A DNA stretch of 64,000 bases from an uncultured bacterium. Lineage in GTDB: Bacteria; Bacteroidota; Rhodothermia; Rhodothermales; UBA10348. Shown piece after piece: positions 29,164-39,607 of the stretch. Within the stretch, counting starts at the first letter, position 1. Each line of letters starts with the position of its first letter. The translations under genes and the position numbers were made by a program. The stretch lies in assembly GCA_938018055.1 (NCBI GenBank), contig CALIKL010000010.1, positions 1-64,000 of the forward strand. The letters run 5' to 3'. The notes beneath the pieces are model-generated. The model was not told the DNA's origin. It made no database searches and saw only the letters and a list, made by a program, of their open reading frames with translations.

Positions 29164-29811
29164 CTACAACCCCAGTTGATTCAGGAAACTCTGCAGCGCG
29201 CTGGGCTTCATGATAAGCGTCAAGATCAGTCCCCCGATCGCACCTCCCAAATGCGCTTCATGGGCAATACCACCCAATGCGCCCGTTTCTCGTTTACGCA
29301 TGGCCCAAATGGAAAAGCCGACGAAGCTGAAGGCGAACAACCAAGCTGGGATTCCTATGGCAAAAAAGAGGTAGATCTTTGAAAACGGTTGAAACAGGCA
29401 GAAGGAAAAGACAAGTCCGGAAATAGCCCCGGATGCACCGACTGCACTGTATCCCGGTGTGTCTTTGTGTAGCAGCAAGGTGAGCGCATGAGCCGCTAAT
29501 TCTGCTCCGAAGTAAACAATCAGGAATGCGAACGATCCGATCTGCGCCTCCAAATACGGCCCGAAGTAGTAGAGCGTGATCATGTTGAACGCCAGGTGGC
29601 CCAGTCCACCATGTACGAATCCTCCAGTAATCATCCGGTACCATTCTCTGTTATTGAGAATTTCCCGAGGCTTGAACGACAGCTTTCCGATCAGAGATGG
29701 ATCCTGGTAAAGCGCATAGCCACTCACGAGAATGTTGATTAGAAGCAGAAATAGCGTGAACGGGGTATCGTAAAACACGGTGTTGCCCGGAAAACTGGAG
29801 AGGAGCATCAA
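29164..29811 (-). CDS. Rhomboid family intramembrane serine protease
   Basis: GGFVHGGLGHLAFNMITLYYFG, AVGASGAISGLVF catalytic GxSG, AHLGGAIGG. Confidence 0.93.
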   Translation of the reverse strand: MMLLSSFPGNTVFYDTPFTLFLLLINILVSGYALYQDPSLIGKLSFKPREILNNREWYRMITGGFVHGGLGHLAFNMITLYYFGPYLEAQIGSFAFLIVYFGAELAAHALTLLLHKDTPGYSAVGASGAISGLVFSFCLFQPFSKIYLFFAIGIPAWLFAFSFVGFSIWAMRKRETGALGGIAHEAHLGGAIGGLILTLIMKPSALQSFLNQLGL

Positions 29812-29871
29812 TGGATTGCCTCTGCTACGGACAAGAACGGTCTCTGATTCGCCCGACGAAGAGACTTTCCA

Positions 29872-30465
29872 TCAAGGTCCCACAGGGCATCCCCGGCGAG
29901 CTTTCCAGGCAGCCAGAGTCCGTTGACAGAACCGATGCTCCTTCATCCGGACGGAATCCGCCGAACCGCCCACGACGTCCGCAATCAACTGCCAGGAATA
30001 TTTCGCCTCATATCGCAAGTGTACAATCAGTCTGGTATGTCCATCTTGGCCTGATAGAAACTCTCCAACAAATGCCCTTCGATTCCCCCAAGCATCCTCT
30101 GGGGTCGCAATAAGCCCCAAACCAGCGTGAGATTGTCGCTCGTCACGATGCTGCATCTCCCATTCTGAGTGCGTCTGTATCCGCCGACGTTTTTCCCGGA
30201 GAAATGCTATCAATCTGTGCCGAGCCACTTTTCGGAGATATCGCATGGGGTACACCAACTCATTCCGTCGAGGCCACACAGCGGCGACAACATCTGCGCA
30301 CAGGTCTTTCAGGTCCTCTGCGGTAAGCAGTGGCTCTCGATGAGCACACGCCTTCAAGTACGTTTCCGCCTCAATCTGAAGTCGATGAATCGTCGTCCCG
30401 GTTGATAAGGGCTGCGGTGGGGATGATGCAGGATAGCTCGAAGTCGTTGACATGATGGTTCGCAC
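29872..30465 (-). CDS. Divergent sigma-70 family (ECF-like) RNA polymerase sigma factor
   Basis: Region 2-like YPMRYLRKVARHRLIAFLREKRRR and region 4-like HLRYEAKYSWQLIADVVGGSADSVRMKEHRF. Confidence 0.6.
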   Translation of the reverse strand: MRTIMSTTSSYPASSPPQPLSTGTTIHRLQIEAETYLKACAHREPLLTAEDLKDLCADVVAAVWPRRNELVYPMRYLRKVARHRLIAFLREKRRRIQTHSEWEMQHRDERQSHAGLGLIATPEDAWGNRRAFVGEFLSGQDGHTRLIVHLRYEAKYSWQLIADVVGGSADSVRMKEHRFCQRTLAAWKARRGCPVGP

Positions 30466-30684
30466 CTTGCGCTTGGAGTGTCATTCCACAGGACACGCAA
30501 CCATCCCGATCGTAACCTGCCCGACCCATCAGGCGCAAAACCCTCATCGCATCGTTTCAGGGCTCCCATTTATCAACCACATCCGCTGTAGGGTTTTTCC
30601 TATTGTAGCCCGAGACCCTGTCGGGTACTCTGATACTGGTATCAATCCGCCCAAACGACACACTATCATTCACCAGGTATCGCC

Positions 30685-31140
30685 ATGAAAGTGATGTTTG
30701 CTACTGACCTCTCCGAGCCAAAGGAAGTCACAGATCACGTCCAGCGCCTGGTACGTCGTCTCGACGCTGATTTGTTCGTGCTTCACGTCCACGTACCTAC
30801 ACCGACTACCCCTCTTGGTGTAGATCCCTTGAGTGGATTCGGAGATATCGCCTACGCCCTGTACGACCCAGCAGTTGAGGACGCCATCGTTGCTGCTGAA
30901 CAACATGATTTCGATGCCTTCCTGAAAGAGCGCTTCGATATTCCATTCCGACCTGCGCTGCACGAAGGAGACCCGGCCCGCATTATTCTGGACGATGCTG
31001 ATGACATGGATATCGATATGATTATCCTTGCCAAGCGGCGTCATTCGGCCATCGAACGCATGCTTCTGGGGGCCGTCACCAACACGGTGGCCAGAGAAGC
31101 CAAACAGGCGGTTGTTCTTTTCCCCATTCAGGACAACTGA
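30685..31140 (+). CDS. Universal stress protein family
   Basis: MKVMFATDLSEPKEV...DMIILAKRRHSAIERMLLGAVTNTVAREAKQAVVLFP (USP G-2x-G-9x-G-like motif). Confidence 0.85.
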   Translation: MKVMFATDLSEPKEVTDHVQRLVRRLDADLFVLHVHVPTPTTPLGVDPLSGFGDIAYALYDPAVEDAIVAAEQHDFDAFLKERFDIPFRPALHEGDPARIILDDADDMDIDMIILAKRRHSAIERMLLGAVTNTVAREAKQAVVLFPIQDN

Positions 31141-31141
31141 A

Positions 31142-33145
31142 TCACCGTCTCGTCCGGAAGTCGCTGGATCCATTATCCAGGAACGCGATGAACTCGCGCT
31201 CGCTCATCATCGCGCTCTGTTGAGCTATTACGGTGCTGTCCGCAGGATGAACAATCGCATACGTCGGTAGTGCTGGCGTTCCGGTCAGATCCATCTGGAA
31301 TGCGTGGAATGCATCGCCAGTCTGCAGGTCATCCGTGTATAATCGTAGTGGTACGAACGCGCTGTCGAGTCGAGCTTTCACCTCCGGGCGTGGAAAGATG
31401 TTGGCTTCCATATCCCGGCAATTGGTACAGGTGTACCCGGAAAAATCGACCATCACCGCCACATTCCGCTCGGCCGCCAGGGCGAACGCCTTTTCGATAT
31501 CGTCAACAACCCATCCTTCTTCATGGTCCGCCTCGGCATTTTCGATACCGAAACGCGCTAGAAGGGCCCGGTCTGCATCCTGGTGTGGAGGCAAGTAAGC
31601 ATCCAGAAAGCCCAGCGGTTGCCCAGCCATGCCCGGCGCCATTCGGAGCGCGCTGATGATGAAAATGACGGCTACGATCTGACGTAATCTCGAGGGACGG
31701 ATGGATTCAGCATATCCGAGGCGCAGCCATCCCATCAGGTATAACCCGATGAGAAGCGTACAGACAAAAACCAGAAAGACACCCAGCGTTCGCGGGAGTA
31801 CGCCCAGTCCCCAGACGAGATCGGCATTCGAGAAAAACTTGACGGCCGCGGCCAACTCTACGAATCCCAGCACAACCTTGAGACTGTTCATCCAGGATCC
31901 TGACTTGGGCAGGCGATCCAGAGAACGAGGGAAGAGTGCCAGCAATACGAATGGGAAGGCAAAAGTTGTGCTGTAGGCTACCATCCCCAGCAGCGGATAG
32001 GCCCAAGTACCAGTCGATGCTGCCGCAAGCAAGCCCCCAACGAACGGTGCCGTACAGGAAAAAGAGACCAAGGTCAGTGTAAGACCCATAAACAGGACAC
32101 CGGCCCATCCTTTGTCTTCTCCGCCTCGGGCATTGACCCAGGTCAGTAGTGAAGACGGAACTCGTATCTCGTAAAGTCCCAAAAGGGAGAGTGCGAACCC
32201 GACCAAAACGAGGGCAATGAACACGTTGACCCAAGGATTTGCTGCAATCACAAGTGCTCCTGCCGAACCGACCAGAACAGCCATCACAATCCCTATGGAT
32301 GTGAACGTGACGACAATGGCAGATCCATACAACAGTGCCAGTCTGACGGCCTCCCTTCGTGTGTGACCATACTTGGTGAAGTAGGACACGGTAAGTGGAA
32401 TCATCGGGAAGACGCACGGTGTCAACAGGGAGGCCAATCCAGCACCGATGGCCAGCAAGATGAACGGCAGAAAACCCGTGCCGGCTACAACGCTGGTGTC
32501 AGCAGCTTCCAGACGCGCATTGGTGGTGAGTGCAACGTCCTCGTTGGTAGCAGAACAGTCAACGCACGATGGATCGACCGACAACACGGTAGAAAGCTCG
32601 GCGGTATCGGGTCTCAAGCAGACTCCGATTTCGTCATTACAAATCTGGTACCGAACGGTCAGCGGAATCTCGAACGTCCCGCTCAATGAATCCCCTGAAA
32701 CCACGGCCGTGTAGAAGGAAGCTGATTCGTAGAACCACTTCAGGTTCATATCGAATATCTCATCGTAGTCAGCTTCAGGCGGCGACTGGCCGACTGAGCC
32801 AGACCACGCAAGACCAACCAGACTGTCCGACATCGATACGACGACACCGTATGGACGGGTCAGGACCTCGTCCATGGAAGGAAGTGACGCATCCAGGGCA
32901 TACATCTTCCAGTCCTCAGCGATGGTGGCCGATATCTTGACGACCGTCGTGTCCTGATTCCCGCTTCCCGATGGAATCGGACGCACCGACCAGGATACGT
33001 ACGACTCGGGACCCTGAATTTGTGGTCCAAACTGCCCCAGTGCGGTTCCAGGAAGCACCAAAAGCACAACCATAACCGCGATCACACCGAAACAGGTCGA
33101 TCGGAAAGGCAGGCCAACACGACGCGAGTAGATGGGCAGCATATA
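31142..33145 (-). CDS. dsbD: Thiol:disulfide interchange protein DsbD-like
   Basis: N-terminal DsbD alpha region, TPCVFPMIPLTVSYFTKYG membrane core, VDFSGYTCTNCRDMEANIF thioredoxin-like CxxC. Start set at MLPIYSRR (uncertain). Confidence 0.9.
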   Translation of the reverse strand, partial: YMLPIYSRRVGLPFRSTCFGVIAVMVVLLVLPGTALGQFGPQIQGPESYVSWSVRPIPSGSGNQDTTVVKISATIAEDWKMYALDASLPSMDEVLTRPYGVVVSMSDSLVGLAWSGSVGQSPPEADYDEIFDMNLKWFYESASFYTAVVSGDSLSGTFEIPLTVRYQICNDEIGVCLRPDTAELSTVLSVDPSCVDCSATNEDVALTTNARLEAADTSVVAGTGFLPFILLAIGAGLASLLTPCVFPMIPLTVSYFTKYGHTRREAVRLALLYGSAIVVTFTSIGIVMAVLVGSAGALVIAANPWVNVFIALVLVGFALSLLGLYEIRVPSSLLTWVNARGGEDKGWAGVLFMGLTLTLVSFSCTAPFVGGLLAAASTGTWAYPLLGMVAYSTTFAFPFVLLALFPRSLDRLPKSGSWMNSLKVVLGFVELAAAVKFFSNADLVWGLGVLPRTLGVFLVFVCTLLIGLYLMGWLRLGYAESIRPSRLRQIVAVIFIISALRMAPGMAGQPLGFLDAYLPPHQDADRALLARFGIENAEADHEEGWVVDDIEKAFALAAERNVAVMVDFSGYTCTNCRDMEANIFPRPEVKARLDSAFVPLRLYTDDLQTGDAFHAFQMDLTGTPALPTYAIVHPADSTVIAQQSAMMSEREFIAFLDNGSSDFRTRR

Positions 33146-33213
33146 CAATTGAATGATTCGGAAGCCAGTGCTCAGGCTCTGCTCAAACCATGGCAGAGGA
33201 CTTGAAACGAGAA

Positions 33214-33251
33214 CAGGGTATCCACGGACCTGATGGCCAACGGATACCCTG
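33214..33251 (-). terminator. Hairpin terminator-like element downstream of rpsF-rpsR-rplI
   Basis: Perfect 10-bp arms CAGGGTATCC / GGATACCCTG with 18-nt loop, about 36 nt after the rplI stop. Confidence 0.6.
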
Positions 33252-33286
33252 CTCACGATGTTGCCGGCCATGCCGGTTGGTGTCGG

Positions 33287-33742
33287 TTATGCGGCAGCCG
33301 TTTCGGGCTCGACGCGAACCTTGACTTCCGCCACCACTTCGGGGTGGATCTTTACGGAAGCGGTATAAACACCGGTGTGTTTGATTTCGTCGTTGACCGT
33401 GATCTTGCGTCGATCAGCTTCGATGCCGTGCTTGGCGAGGCCATCGGCCACGTGCACTGGAGTAACGGATCCAAAGATGCGATTCTCTTCACCAACTTTG
33501 ACAAAGACAACGACTTCGACACCCGCCATCTCGGCTGCGAGCGCTTCGGCATCATCCTTAGCTTTGGACATCTTGCGGGAGGCTTGGCGACGTTCTTCCT
33601 GCCATGCCTTTACAACGCCATTGGTAGCGATGCGGGCCTTACCACGGGGAATGAGGAAGTTGCGACCATATCCGTCCTTGACGGTAACGATTTCGCCGGC
33701 CTCACCCAGGTTTTCGACTTCTTCGAGAAGGAGTACTTTCAT
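33287..33742 (-). CDS. rplI: 50S ribosomal protein L9
   Basis: MKVLLLEEVENLGEAGEIVTVKDGYGRNFLIPRGKA. Confidence 0.98.
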   Translation of the reverse strand: MKVLLLEEVENLGEAGEIVTVKDGYGRNFLIPRGKARIATNGVVKAWQEERRQASRKMSKAKDDAEALAAEMAGVEVVVFVKVGEENRIFGSVTPVHVADGLAKHGIEADRRKITVNDEIKHTGVYTASVKIHPEVVAEVKVRVEPETAAA

Positions 33743-33781
33743 GATTCTGTCAGGCTGTGACGGTATTCCGTCCGGTTCGGA

Positions 33782-33988
33782 TTACTTGAGCGAGTCCGCT
33801 ACGAATGGAATCAAGGCGAGATGACGTGCGCGCTTTACGGCGCGGGTCAGCTGGCGCTGGAACTTCGCGGATACGTTCGTGATGCGACGGGGCAGGATCT
33901 TGCCCTGCTCGTTCAGGAAGCGCTTGAGCGTCTCCGTGTCTTTGTAGTCGACGTAATCCGGCTCGACAAAGGAGGTCTTGTTCGACAT
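33782..33988 (-). CDS. rpsR: 30S ribosomal protein S18
   Basis: [50 protein letters not shown]. Confidence 0.98.
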   Translation of the reverse strand: MSNKTSFVEPDYVDYKDTETLKRFLNEQGKILPRRITNVSAKFQRQLTRAVKRARHLALIPFVADSLK

Positions 33989-33993
33989 GATGC

Positions 33994-34380
33994 TTATGCC
34001 TCTTCGGTAGTTTCTGCTGCCTCGGCGGCTTCAGCTTCCGCGGCGCGTTTCGTTTTCGTGGCTTCGTAGTGACGGACCATTTTGGGGTCCAAGCGAAGCG
34101 TGAGATAGCGGAGGATGTTGTCATCGATCTCCATAGCGCGCTCCAGGCGGGGGATCAGATCACCCGCTGCCTTGAAGTACATGTTGACATAGTAGCCGTT
34201 GCGCTTTTTCTGGATCGGGAAAGCCAAGCGTCGTGCGCCCCACTCGTCCACTTCGATGATCTCGCCTGCGTTCTCCGTTACGTAAGCCGTGACACGGGAA
34301 ACCATGTCTTTGACTTGCTCATCGGAGATAACCGAATTGACGATGTACGTAAGCTCGTACGTGTTCTTATTGCTAGCCAT
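33994..34380 (-). CDS. rpsF: 30S ribosomal protein S6
   Basis: [27 protein letters not shown]...[25 protein letters not shown]. Confidence 0.97.
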   Translation of the reverse strand: MASNKNTYELTYIVNSVISDEQVKDMVSRVTAYVTENAGEIIEVDEWGARRLAFPIQKKRNGYYVNMYFKAAGDLIPRLERAMEIDDNILRYLTLRLDPKMVRHYEATKTKRAAEAEAAEAAETTEEA

Positions 34381-34568
34381 TTATCCCTTTGGATGGTGAT
34401 GGGCTATGCCCCGATGTCCAGGCCTCACTGGCAATTCTTTCGGAGCAGGGATTGTACAGAATTGTAAAATACGGTGTTTGGGGGCACATGTCACCCATCT
34501 ACCTTCAATTCGCCGAATCTCAACAGCCTCTGGAGGCCGCAATCAGGCCTTTGAACTGCCAAAAATGC

Positions 34569-35645
34569 CTACAGGCTCGCAAGGTGATCTGCGTTTTCCA
34601 GCGTCCGAAGGGCTTTGATGATGTCGTCCAACTCGCCGCCCATTACCCGCTCAAGCGCGTGATTCTTGTCATCCCCCTCCAGACGATGATCTGTAACGCG
34701 GCCCTGAGGCCAGTTATACGTACGGATCTTGGCGCTACGGTCACCTGTGGAAACCTGGGAACGACGCGCCTCACTGCGCTCTGATTCAATCTCCGCAAGC
34801 TTGGCTTCATAGAGTCGGGATCGCAACACCCTGAGAGCCTTGTCCTTGTTCTTGTGCTGACTCTTCTCGTCCTGACACGTGACAACCGTGCCCGTCGGGA
34901 TATGCGTAATTCGGACGGCCGAGTCCGTCGTGTTCACACTTTGGCCTCCAGGACCACTCGAACGATATACGTCGATCTTGAGATCATTGGGATGAATGTC
35001 AATGTCTACTTCTTCAGCCTCGGGTAACACAGCAACTGTTGCAGCCGATGTGTGGATTCTGCCTGATGACTCTGTGGCGGGTACACGCTGAACCCGGTGC
35101 ACTCCGCTCTCGTATTTCATGGTGCCGAAGGCATCGGGACCCGTGATGCTGAATACAATTTCTTTGTACCCTCCCTGAGTCCCCTCAGAGCTGTTCATCA
35201 GCTCGACCTTCCAGCCTTTCTTCTCTGCCAGGCGCGAATAGAGCCTGAACAGGTCCCCAGCGAACAGGGCCGCCTCGTCTCCGCCTGTCCCGGCGCGGAT
35301 TTCCACGATGGCGTCCTTGGTGTCCTCCGGGTTCTTGGGAATGAGCATAAGACGAAGTTCTTCCTCCAAAGCCGGAAGAGACTCCGCCAACTCGGCAAGC
35401 TCCATGGATGCCATCTCTTTCAAATCCTCATCGGACTCCGTCTCAACCATCTCCTGGAGGTCACCAATTTCCTTGACTTGATCGATATAGACATCGATGT
35501 GGCGAACCACTTCCTTGAGCACGGTATGCTCCCTCCCCAACGTCGCCATCTTGGACGGATCGGTCGCCACTGCAGGATCCGACATCTCACGGGTTATTTC
35601 CGCAAAGCGGTCCTTGATTCCGTTCAGGATATCGGGTTTGATCAT
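34569..35645 (-). CDS. prfA: Peptide chain release factor 1
   Basis: [48 protein letters not shown]. Confidence 0.97.
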   Translation of the reverse strand: MIKPDILNGIKDRFAEITREMSDPAVATDPSKMATLGREHTVLKEVVRHIDVYIDQVKEIGDLQEMVETESDEDLKEMASMELAELAESLPALEEELRLMLIPKNPEDTKDAIVEIRAGTGGDEAALFAGDLFRLYSRLAEKKGWKVELMNSSEGTQGGYKEIVFSITGPDAFGTMKYESGVHRVQRVPATESSGRIHTSAATVAVLPEAEEVDIDIHPNDLKIDVYRSSGPGGQSVNTTDSAVRITHIPTGTVVTCQDEKSQHKNKDKALRVLRSRLYEAKLAEIESERSEARRSQVSTGDRSAKIRTYNWPQGRVTDHRLEGDDKNHALERVMGGELDDIIKALRTLENADHLASL

Positions 35646-36094
35646 GGGGCGACAGGGGAGTGAGAATCAGAGAATCCAGGCCAGAAACAGAGTGCGGCCC
35701 GGGGTCGCCGATGTACGCAGGCAGGCCTCTTAGGTTCGGAAAGATTCATGTGCCAAGACCCGGGTGAATCAAATTGAGACAAGGCTTCCAAGTGTGGGAC
35801 TCGCGAATAGAACAATTTGAAAACGAAGAGCGCAAATCGTCAAAAACCGACCGTATTAGATACTCGCGGGCCGGCGGGATAATGTTGGCACGCTTTGTGC
35901 AAACATGACAACTGACGGCTCTTCCGGGTGGATGGCCCGCCCAATTACCGAACGTAATCGCACCCAATGCTCGCTTCCCCGTATCACCAGATAACCACAT
36001 CCAGAAACCCTCAATAATCCTGCCGAAAAGCGCTTCCTTTCACTTCAGCCCGGCTGCTGAAAACATGTACCGAAGGAGCACTTTTCGAAGCAGA

Positions 36095-37111
36095 TCAGGC
36101 TACATCCCTTCCGATAACCTCTGCAATGCGTCGAACCTGCGTCATCAGCTCTTCGAACTGGGAGAAATACAGGGACTGCGGACCGTCAGAAAGGGCTGAA
36201 TCGGGATCCGGATGGACTTCGATCATAAGGCCATCCGCGCCGGCGGCCACGCCGGCGCGTGCCATCGGTATCACCTTATTGCGAATGCCGGTCCCATGGC
36301 TGGGGTCGACGATTACCGGAAGGTGGCTTCGCGCCTTTACCACGGGAACAGCCGAAAGGTCGAGGGTATTTCGCGTCATGGTCTCGAAGGTGCGGATGCC
36401 ACGTTCACATAGAACCACGTTCGGATTGTCCTCTGCCAGGATATACTCAGCGCTCATCAACCACTCCTGGATGGTCGCCGAGAGGCCGCGTTTCAGCAAT
36501 ACAGGAAGCCCCAGCTGTCCCGCGGTTCGAAGCAGCGGGAAATTCTGCATATTGCGGGCACCGATCTGGACCATATCAGCGTACCGGGCCATCAGGTCAG
36601 CATGGGTCGGATCCATCAACTCGGTCACCACGGCGAGCCCGTTGGCATCGGCGGCCTCACGCATGATTTTCAACCCTTCCTCGCCCATTCCTTGGAACGA
36701 GTAAGGCGAAGAGCGTGGTTTGAATGCTCCGCCGCGCAGGATGCGGGCGCCGGCTTTAGCGACTGCCTCAGCCGAGGCGTGGATCTGGGCTTCGGATTCG
36801 ACAGAACACGGACCAGCCATGACAGCCAGTTCCTTCCCGCCGATTACCACATTCCCGACTTTCGCTTCCGTTGGTTCTTTCTTCCAGGACCGGCTGGCAA
36901 ACTTGTATGGTTCGGATACCCGGTGGACCATATCCACGCCATCGAGCAATTCGACATGGCGTTTATCAAAATCTGGCTGGACACCAACAGCGCCAAGCAC
37001 CGTGCGCTGGCTTCCGCTCGAACGATGCACGTCAAACCCGTGATCATTCAGCGTCTCGATGACCGATTCAATCTGGGCTTCATCGGCCCCGATTTCCATG
37101 ACTACTACCAT
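36095..37111 (-). CDS. aroF: 3-deoxy-7-phosphoheptulonate synthase (AroF/KDPGal-type with N-terminal ACT-like domain)
   Basis: MVVVMEIGADEAQIESVIETL..., AGPCSVESEAQIHASAEAVAKAGARILRGGAFKPRSSPYSFQGMGEEGL, VDPSHGTG. Confidence 0.94.
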   Translation of the reverse strand: MVVVMEIGADEAQIESVIETLNDHGFDVHRSSGSQRTVLGAVGVQPDFDKRHVELLDGVDMVHRVSEPYKFASRSWKKEPTEAKVGNVVIGGKELAVMAGPCSVESEAQIHASAEAVAKAGARILRGGAFKPRSSPYSFQGMGEEGLKIMREAADANGLAVVTELMDPTHADLMARYADMVQIGARNMQNFPLLRTAGQLGLPVLLKRGLSATIQEWLMSAEYILAEDNPNVVLCERGIRTFETMTRNTLDLSAVPVVKARSHLPVIVDPSHGTGIRNKVIPMARAGVAAGADGLMIEVHPDPDSALSDGPQSLYFSQFEELMTQVRRIAEVIGRDVA

Positions 37112-38400
37112 CAACCCTGACCAATCTGAACGAGGTGGTACGATTTCTTGCCTTTGCGCAGGACCAGCAGCTCCCCGTCGATCCCCTGTTCCGCCGTCAC
37201 GCGCCCTGACTCGTCTGAGAGGCGGTCGTTGTTGACGAACAAACCACCCTGACGGATGAGACGACGCGCTTCGCCGTTCGAAGAAGTCAGCCCGATACGC
37301 GTACACAGTTCCAAAGCGCCCATGCCATCACCTGACAGCTCTTCCCTGGGAATGACGGTGGATGGGACATCTTCAAAAATATCCTTGAGATCGTTCACGC
37401 TGAGATTCTCCAGCGACCCACCGAACAGTACCTTGGCAGCCTGTTCGGCTTTACCCAGCGCACTTTCGCCGTGAAGCATGGTCGTAACCTCCCGGGCCAA
37501 TCGCCGATGGGCTTCACGGGCTCCCGGATTCTCTTCGAGGGAGCGCTCCAGCTCTGCGATGGATTCGCGATCGAGCCATGTGAATGCTTTCAGATAATGA
37601 ATGACATCCCTGTCGTCTGCATTCAGCCAGAACTGATAGAACTTGTAGGGCGAAGTCAGCTCAGGATCGAGCCAGACATTTCCTGCCTCCGTCTTGCCGA
37701 ACTTGGTCCCTGCAGCGTTGGTCACAAGCGGAAAGACCAATCCATGGGCCTTGTTGCCATTGACACGCCGGATGAGATCCGTTCCCGCCAGGATATTGCC
37801 CCACTGGTCGGAGCCTCCCATCTGCAGTGTACAGCCAAGGCGTCGGTTCAGCTCCAGGAAATCATAGGCCTGAAGCATCATGTACGTGAACTCGGTGTAG
37901 GAAATACCGTCTTCCGATTCGATGCGCCGCTTCACTGACTCTTTCGACAACATGTAGTTGACGGTGAAATGTTTTCCCGTGTCACGCAGGAAATCGATCA
38001 GCTGCAGACCGCCCAACCAGTCATGGTTGTTCTCGATGCGTGCCGGATTGCCTTCCCGCTCGAAGTCCAAAAAGTGAGAGAGCTGTGCGCGGATGCCCTC
38101 AATATTCTCTGCCACCTTCTCTTTGGTGAGCAGTTGGCGCTCTGCGGTCTTTCCGGATGGATCTCCAATGAGCCCGGTTCCTCCGCCGACCAGTGCAATG
38201 GAGGTATGCCCGTAGCGCTGCATGCGTGCCAGACCCATGATTGGCAGCAAGGATCCCACATGCAGACTGGCCGCCGTCGGATCAAACCCGATGTAGGCGG
38301 TCACGGACTCCTTTCCCAGAACGTCTTTCAGTTCCGGCGTGGCATCGTACAACAGCCCCCGCCACTCAAACTCTTCGTAAATGTTGCCTTTGTTGTTCAT
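37111..38400 (-). CDS. tyrS: Tyrosyl-tRNA synthetase
   Basis: GFDPTAASLHVGSLLPI (HIGH-like), KFGKTEAGNVWLD (KMSKS-like), C-terminal S4 domain. Confidence 0.97.
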   Translation of the reverse strand: MNNKGNIYEEFEWRGLLYDATPELKDVLGKESVTAYIGFDPTAASLHVGSLLPIMGLARMQRYGHTSIALVGGGTGLIGDPSGKTAERQLLTKEKVAENIEGIRAQLSHFLDFEREGNPARIENNHDWLGGLQLIDFLRDTGKHFTVNYMLSKESVKRRIESEDGISYTEFTYMMLQAYDFLELNRRLGCTLQMGGSDQWGNILAGTDLIRRVNGNKAHGLVFPLVTNAAGTKFGKTEAGNVWLDPELTSPYKFYQFWLNADDRDVIHYLKAFTWLDRESIAELERSLEENPGAREAHRRLAREVTTMLHGESALGKAEQAAKVLFGGSLENLSVNDLKDIFEDVPSTVIPREELSGDGMGALELCTRIGLTSSNGEARRLIRQGGLFVNNDRLSDESGRVTAEQGIDGELLVLRKGKKSYHLVQIGQG

Positions 38401-38504
38401 GCATCAGGCCGGGGCAGATCCGGCATACCGGTAATTGGAATAGTCGAAAAAGCGCTGCATCGACTGAAAAGGCCTATCAGACCCGTCGTTGCGTATGCTG
38501 TTCC

Positions 38505-39569
38505 TCAGCGATATCGTTCGAGCCTGAACTTCTCGCCAAGATAACGTCGACGCACCTCGGGATCAGAAGCCAGTGCCTCTGCTGTACCCTGCTTGAGGAT
38601 CTTGCCTTCGTACAACAAATAGGCGCGGTCGGTGATGGCCAGCGTCTCGTGCACGTTGTGATCCGTGATCAACACGCCAATACCGCGCTGCTTGAGTCGG
38701 GCCACAATCGTCTGAATATCTTCGACAGCAATGGGGTCGACGCCGGCAAAGGGTTCGTCCAACAAGAAGAAGCCGGGTTTCGTTGCGAGGGCACGGGCAA
38801 TTTCCGTGCGACGTCGCTCCCCACCCGACAATGTGTAGCCTTTTGAGTGGCGTACTTTTTCCAGCCCGAATTCGGCAATCAGCTCTTCCACGCGTGCAGA
38901 GCGATCAGCCCGCGTCAAGTCCTGATACTCCAGAACAGCATGCAGATTGGCTTCTACACTCAGATGGGAAAATATCGAGGCCTCCTGCGCTAGGTATCCA
39001 ATACCCTGCCTGGCCCGCTCGTACATGGGTTGGTTCGTGATGTCCTGATCGCCGAGGATGACACGACCACCGTCGGGTCGGATCATGCCCACAATCATGT
39101 AAAACGTTGTCGTCTTACCAGCACCGTTGGGGCCCAACAATCCAACGATTTCGCCTTGGCGCACTTCAAGCTCGACGGCTTTGACCACACTGCGCTTCTT
39201 GTATCGTTTGGCCAGTCCTTCCGTCCGCAGTCGCAACGCATCAGCGTGAACGACCGCTTCAGCCTCCGGAAACACACTCGAAACCTCCGTCGCTCGACGA
39301 ATGATTTCATCCATTACCGGGTCCGGCAGGGCCTCCTCGTCTGCATCGTCAGCGAGTAGCGGCGAATTCGGAATCATCTGATAGGCCTTGCGCCAGGCCC
39401 GAACGGCCTTCTGTTCTTCCTGGACCGACTCATAGGCCTGTGCCAGCAGCACATGCGCCATCACATAGGTTGGCACCAGTTGCGCCAGGTCCTCCAGCAG
39501 CGGAATAGCATCCCCAGGCTTGCCAGCCTTGAAATGCTCCAGAGCCTGTTCAATTTCAGTAAGCACCAT
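38505..39569 (-). CDS. lptB: LPS export ABC transporter ATP-binding protein LptB with N-terminal TPR-like extension
   Basis: N-terminal ~100 aa TPR-like ([57 protein letters not shown]), then LptB core [49 protein letters not shown]. Confidence 0.92.
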   Translation of the reverse strand: MVLTEIEQALEHFKAGKPGDAIPLLEDLAQLVPTYVMAHVLLAQAYESVQEEQKAVRAWRKAYQMIPNSPLLADDADEEALPDPVMDEIIRRATEVSSVFPEAEAVVHADALRLRTEGLAKRYKKRSVVKAVELEVRQGEIVGLLGPNGAGKTTTFYMIVGMIRPDGGRVILGDQDITNQPMYERARQGIGYLAQEASIFSHLSVEANLHAVLEYQDLTRADRSARVEELIAEFGLEKVRHSKGYTLSGGERRRTEIARALATKPGFFLLDEPFAGVDPIAVEDIQTIVARLKQRGIGVLITDHNVHETLAITDRAYLLYEGKILKQGTAEALASDPEVRRRYLGEKFRLERYR

Positions 39570-39607
39570 GAGGAATCAGTCGGAAAAGCCGGCCGGATAC
39601 GCAGGAT

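Noticed and set aside
36126-36704. 192-aa plus-strand ORF opposite aroF
   Set aside because: Antisense of a confident CDS; typical high-GC shadow ORF, as are most of the other short listed ORFs.
37112-37306. N-terminal extension of the DAHP synthase ORF
   Set aside because: Reads into the C-terminus of tyrS; the start MVVVMEIG at 37111 gives the normal protein.
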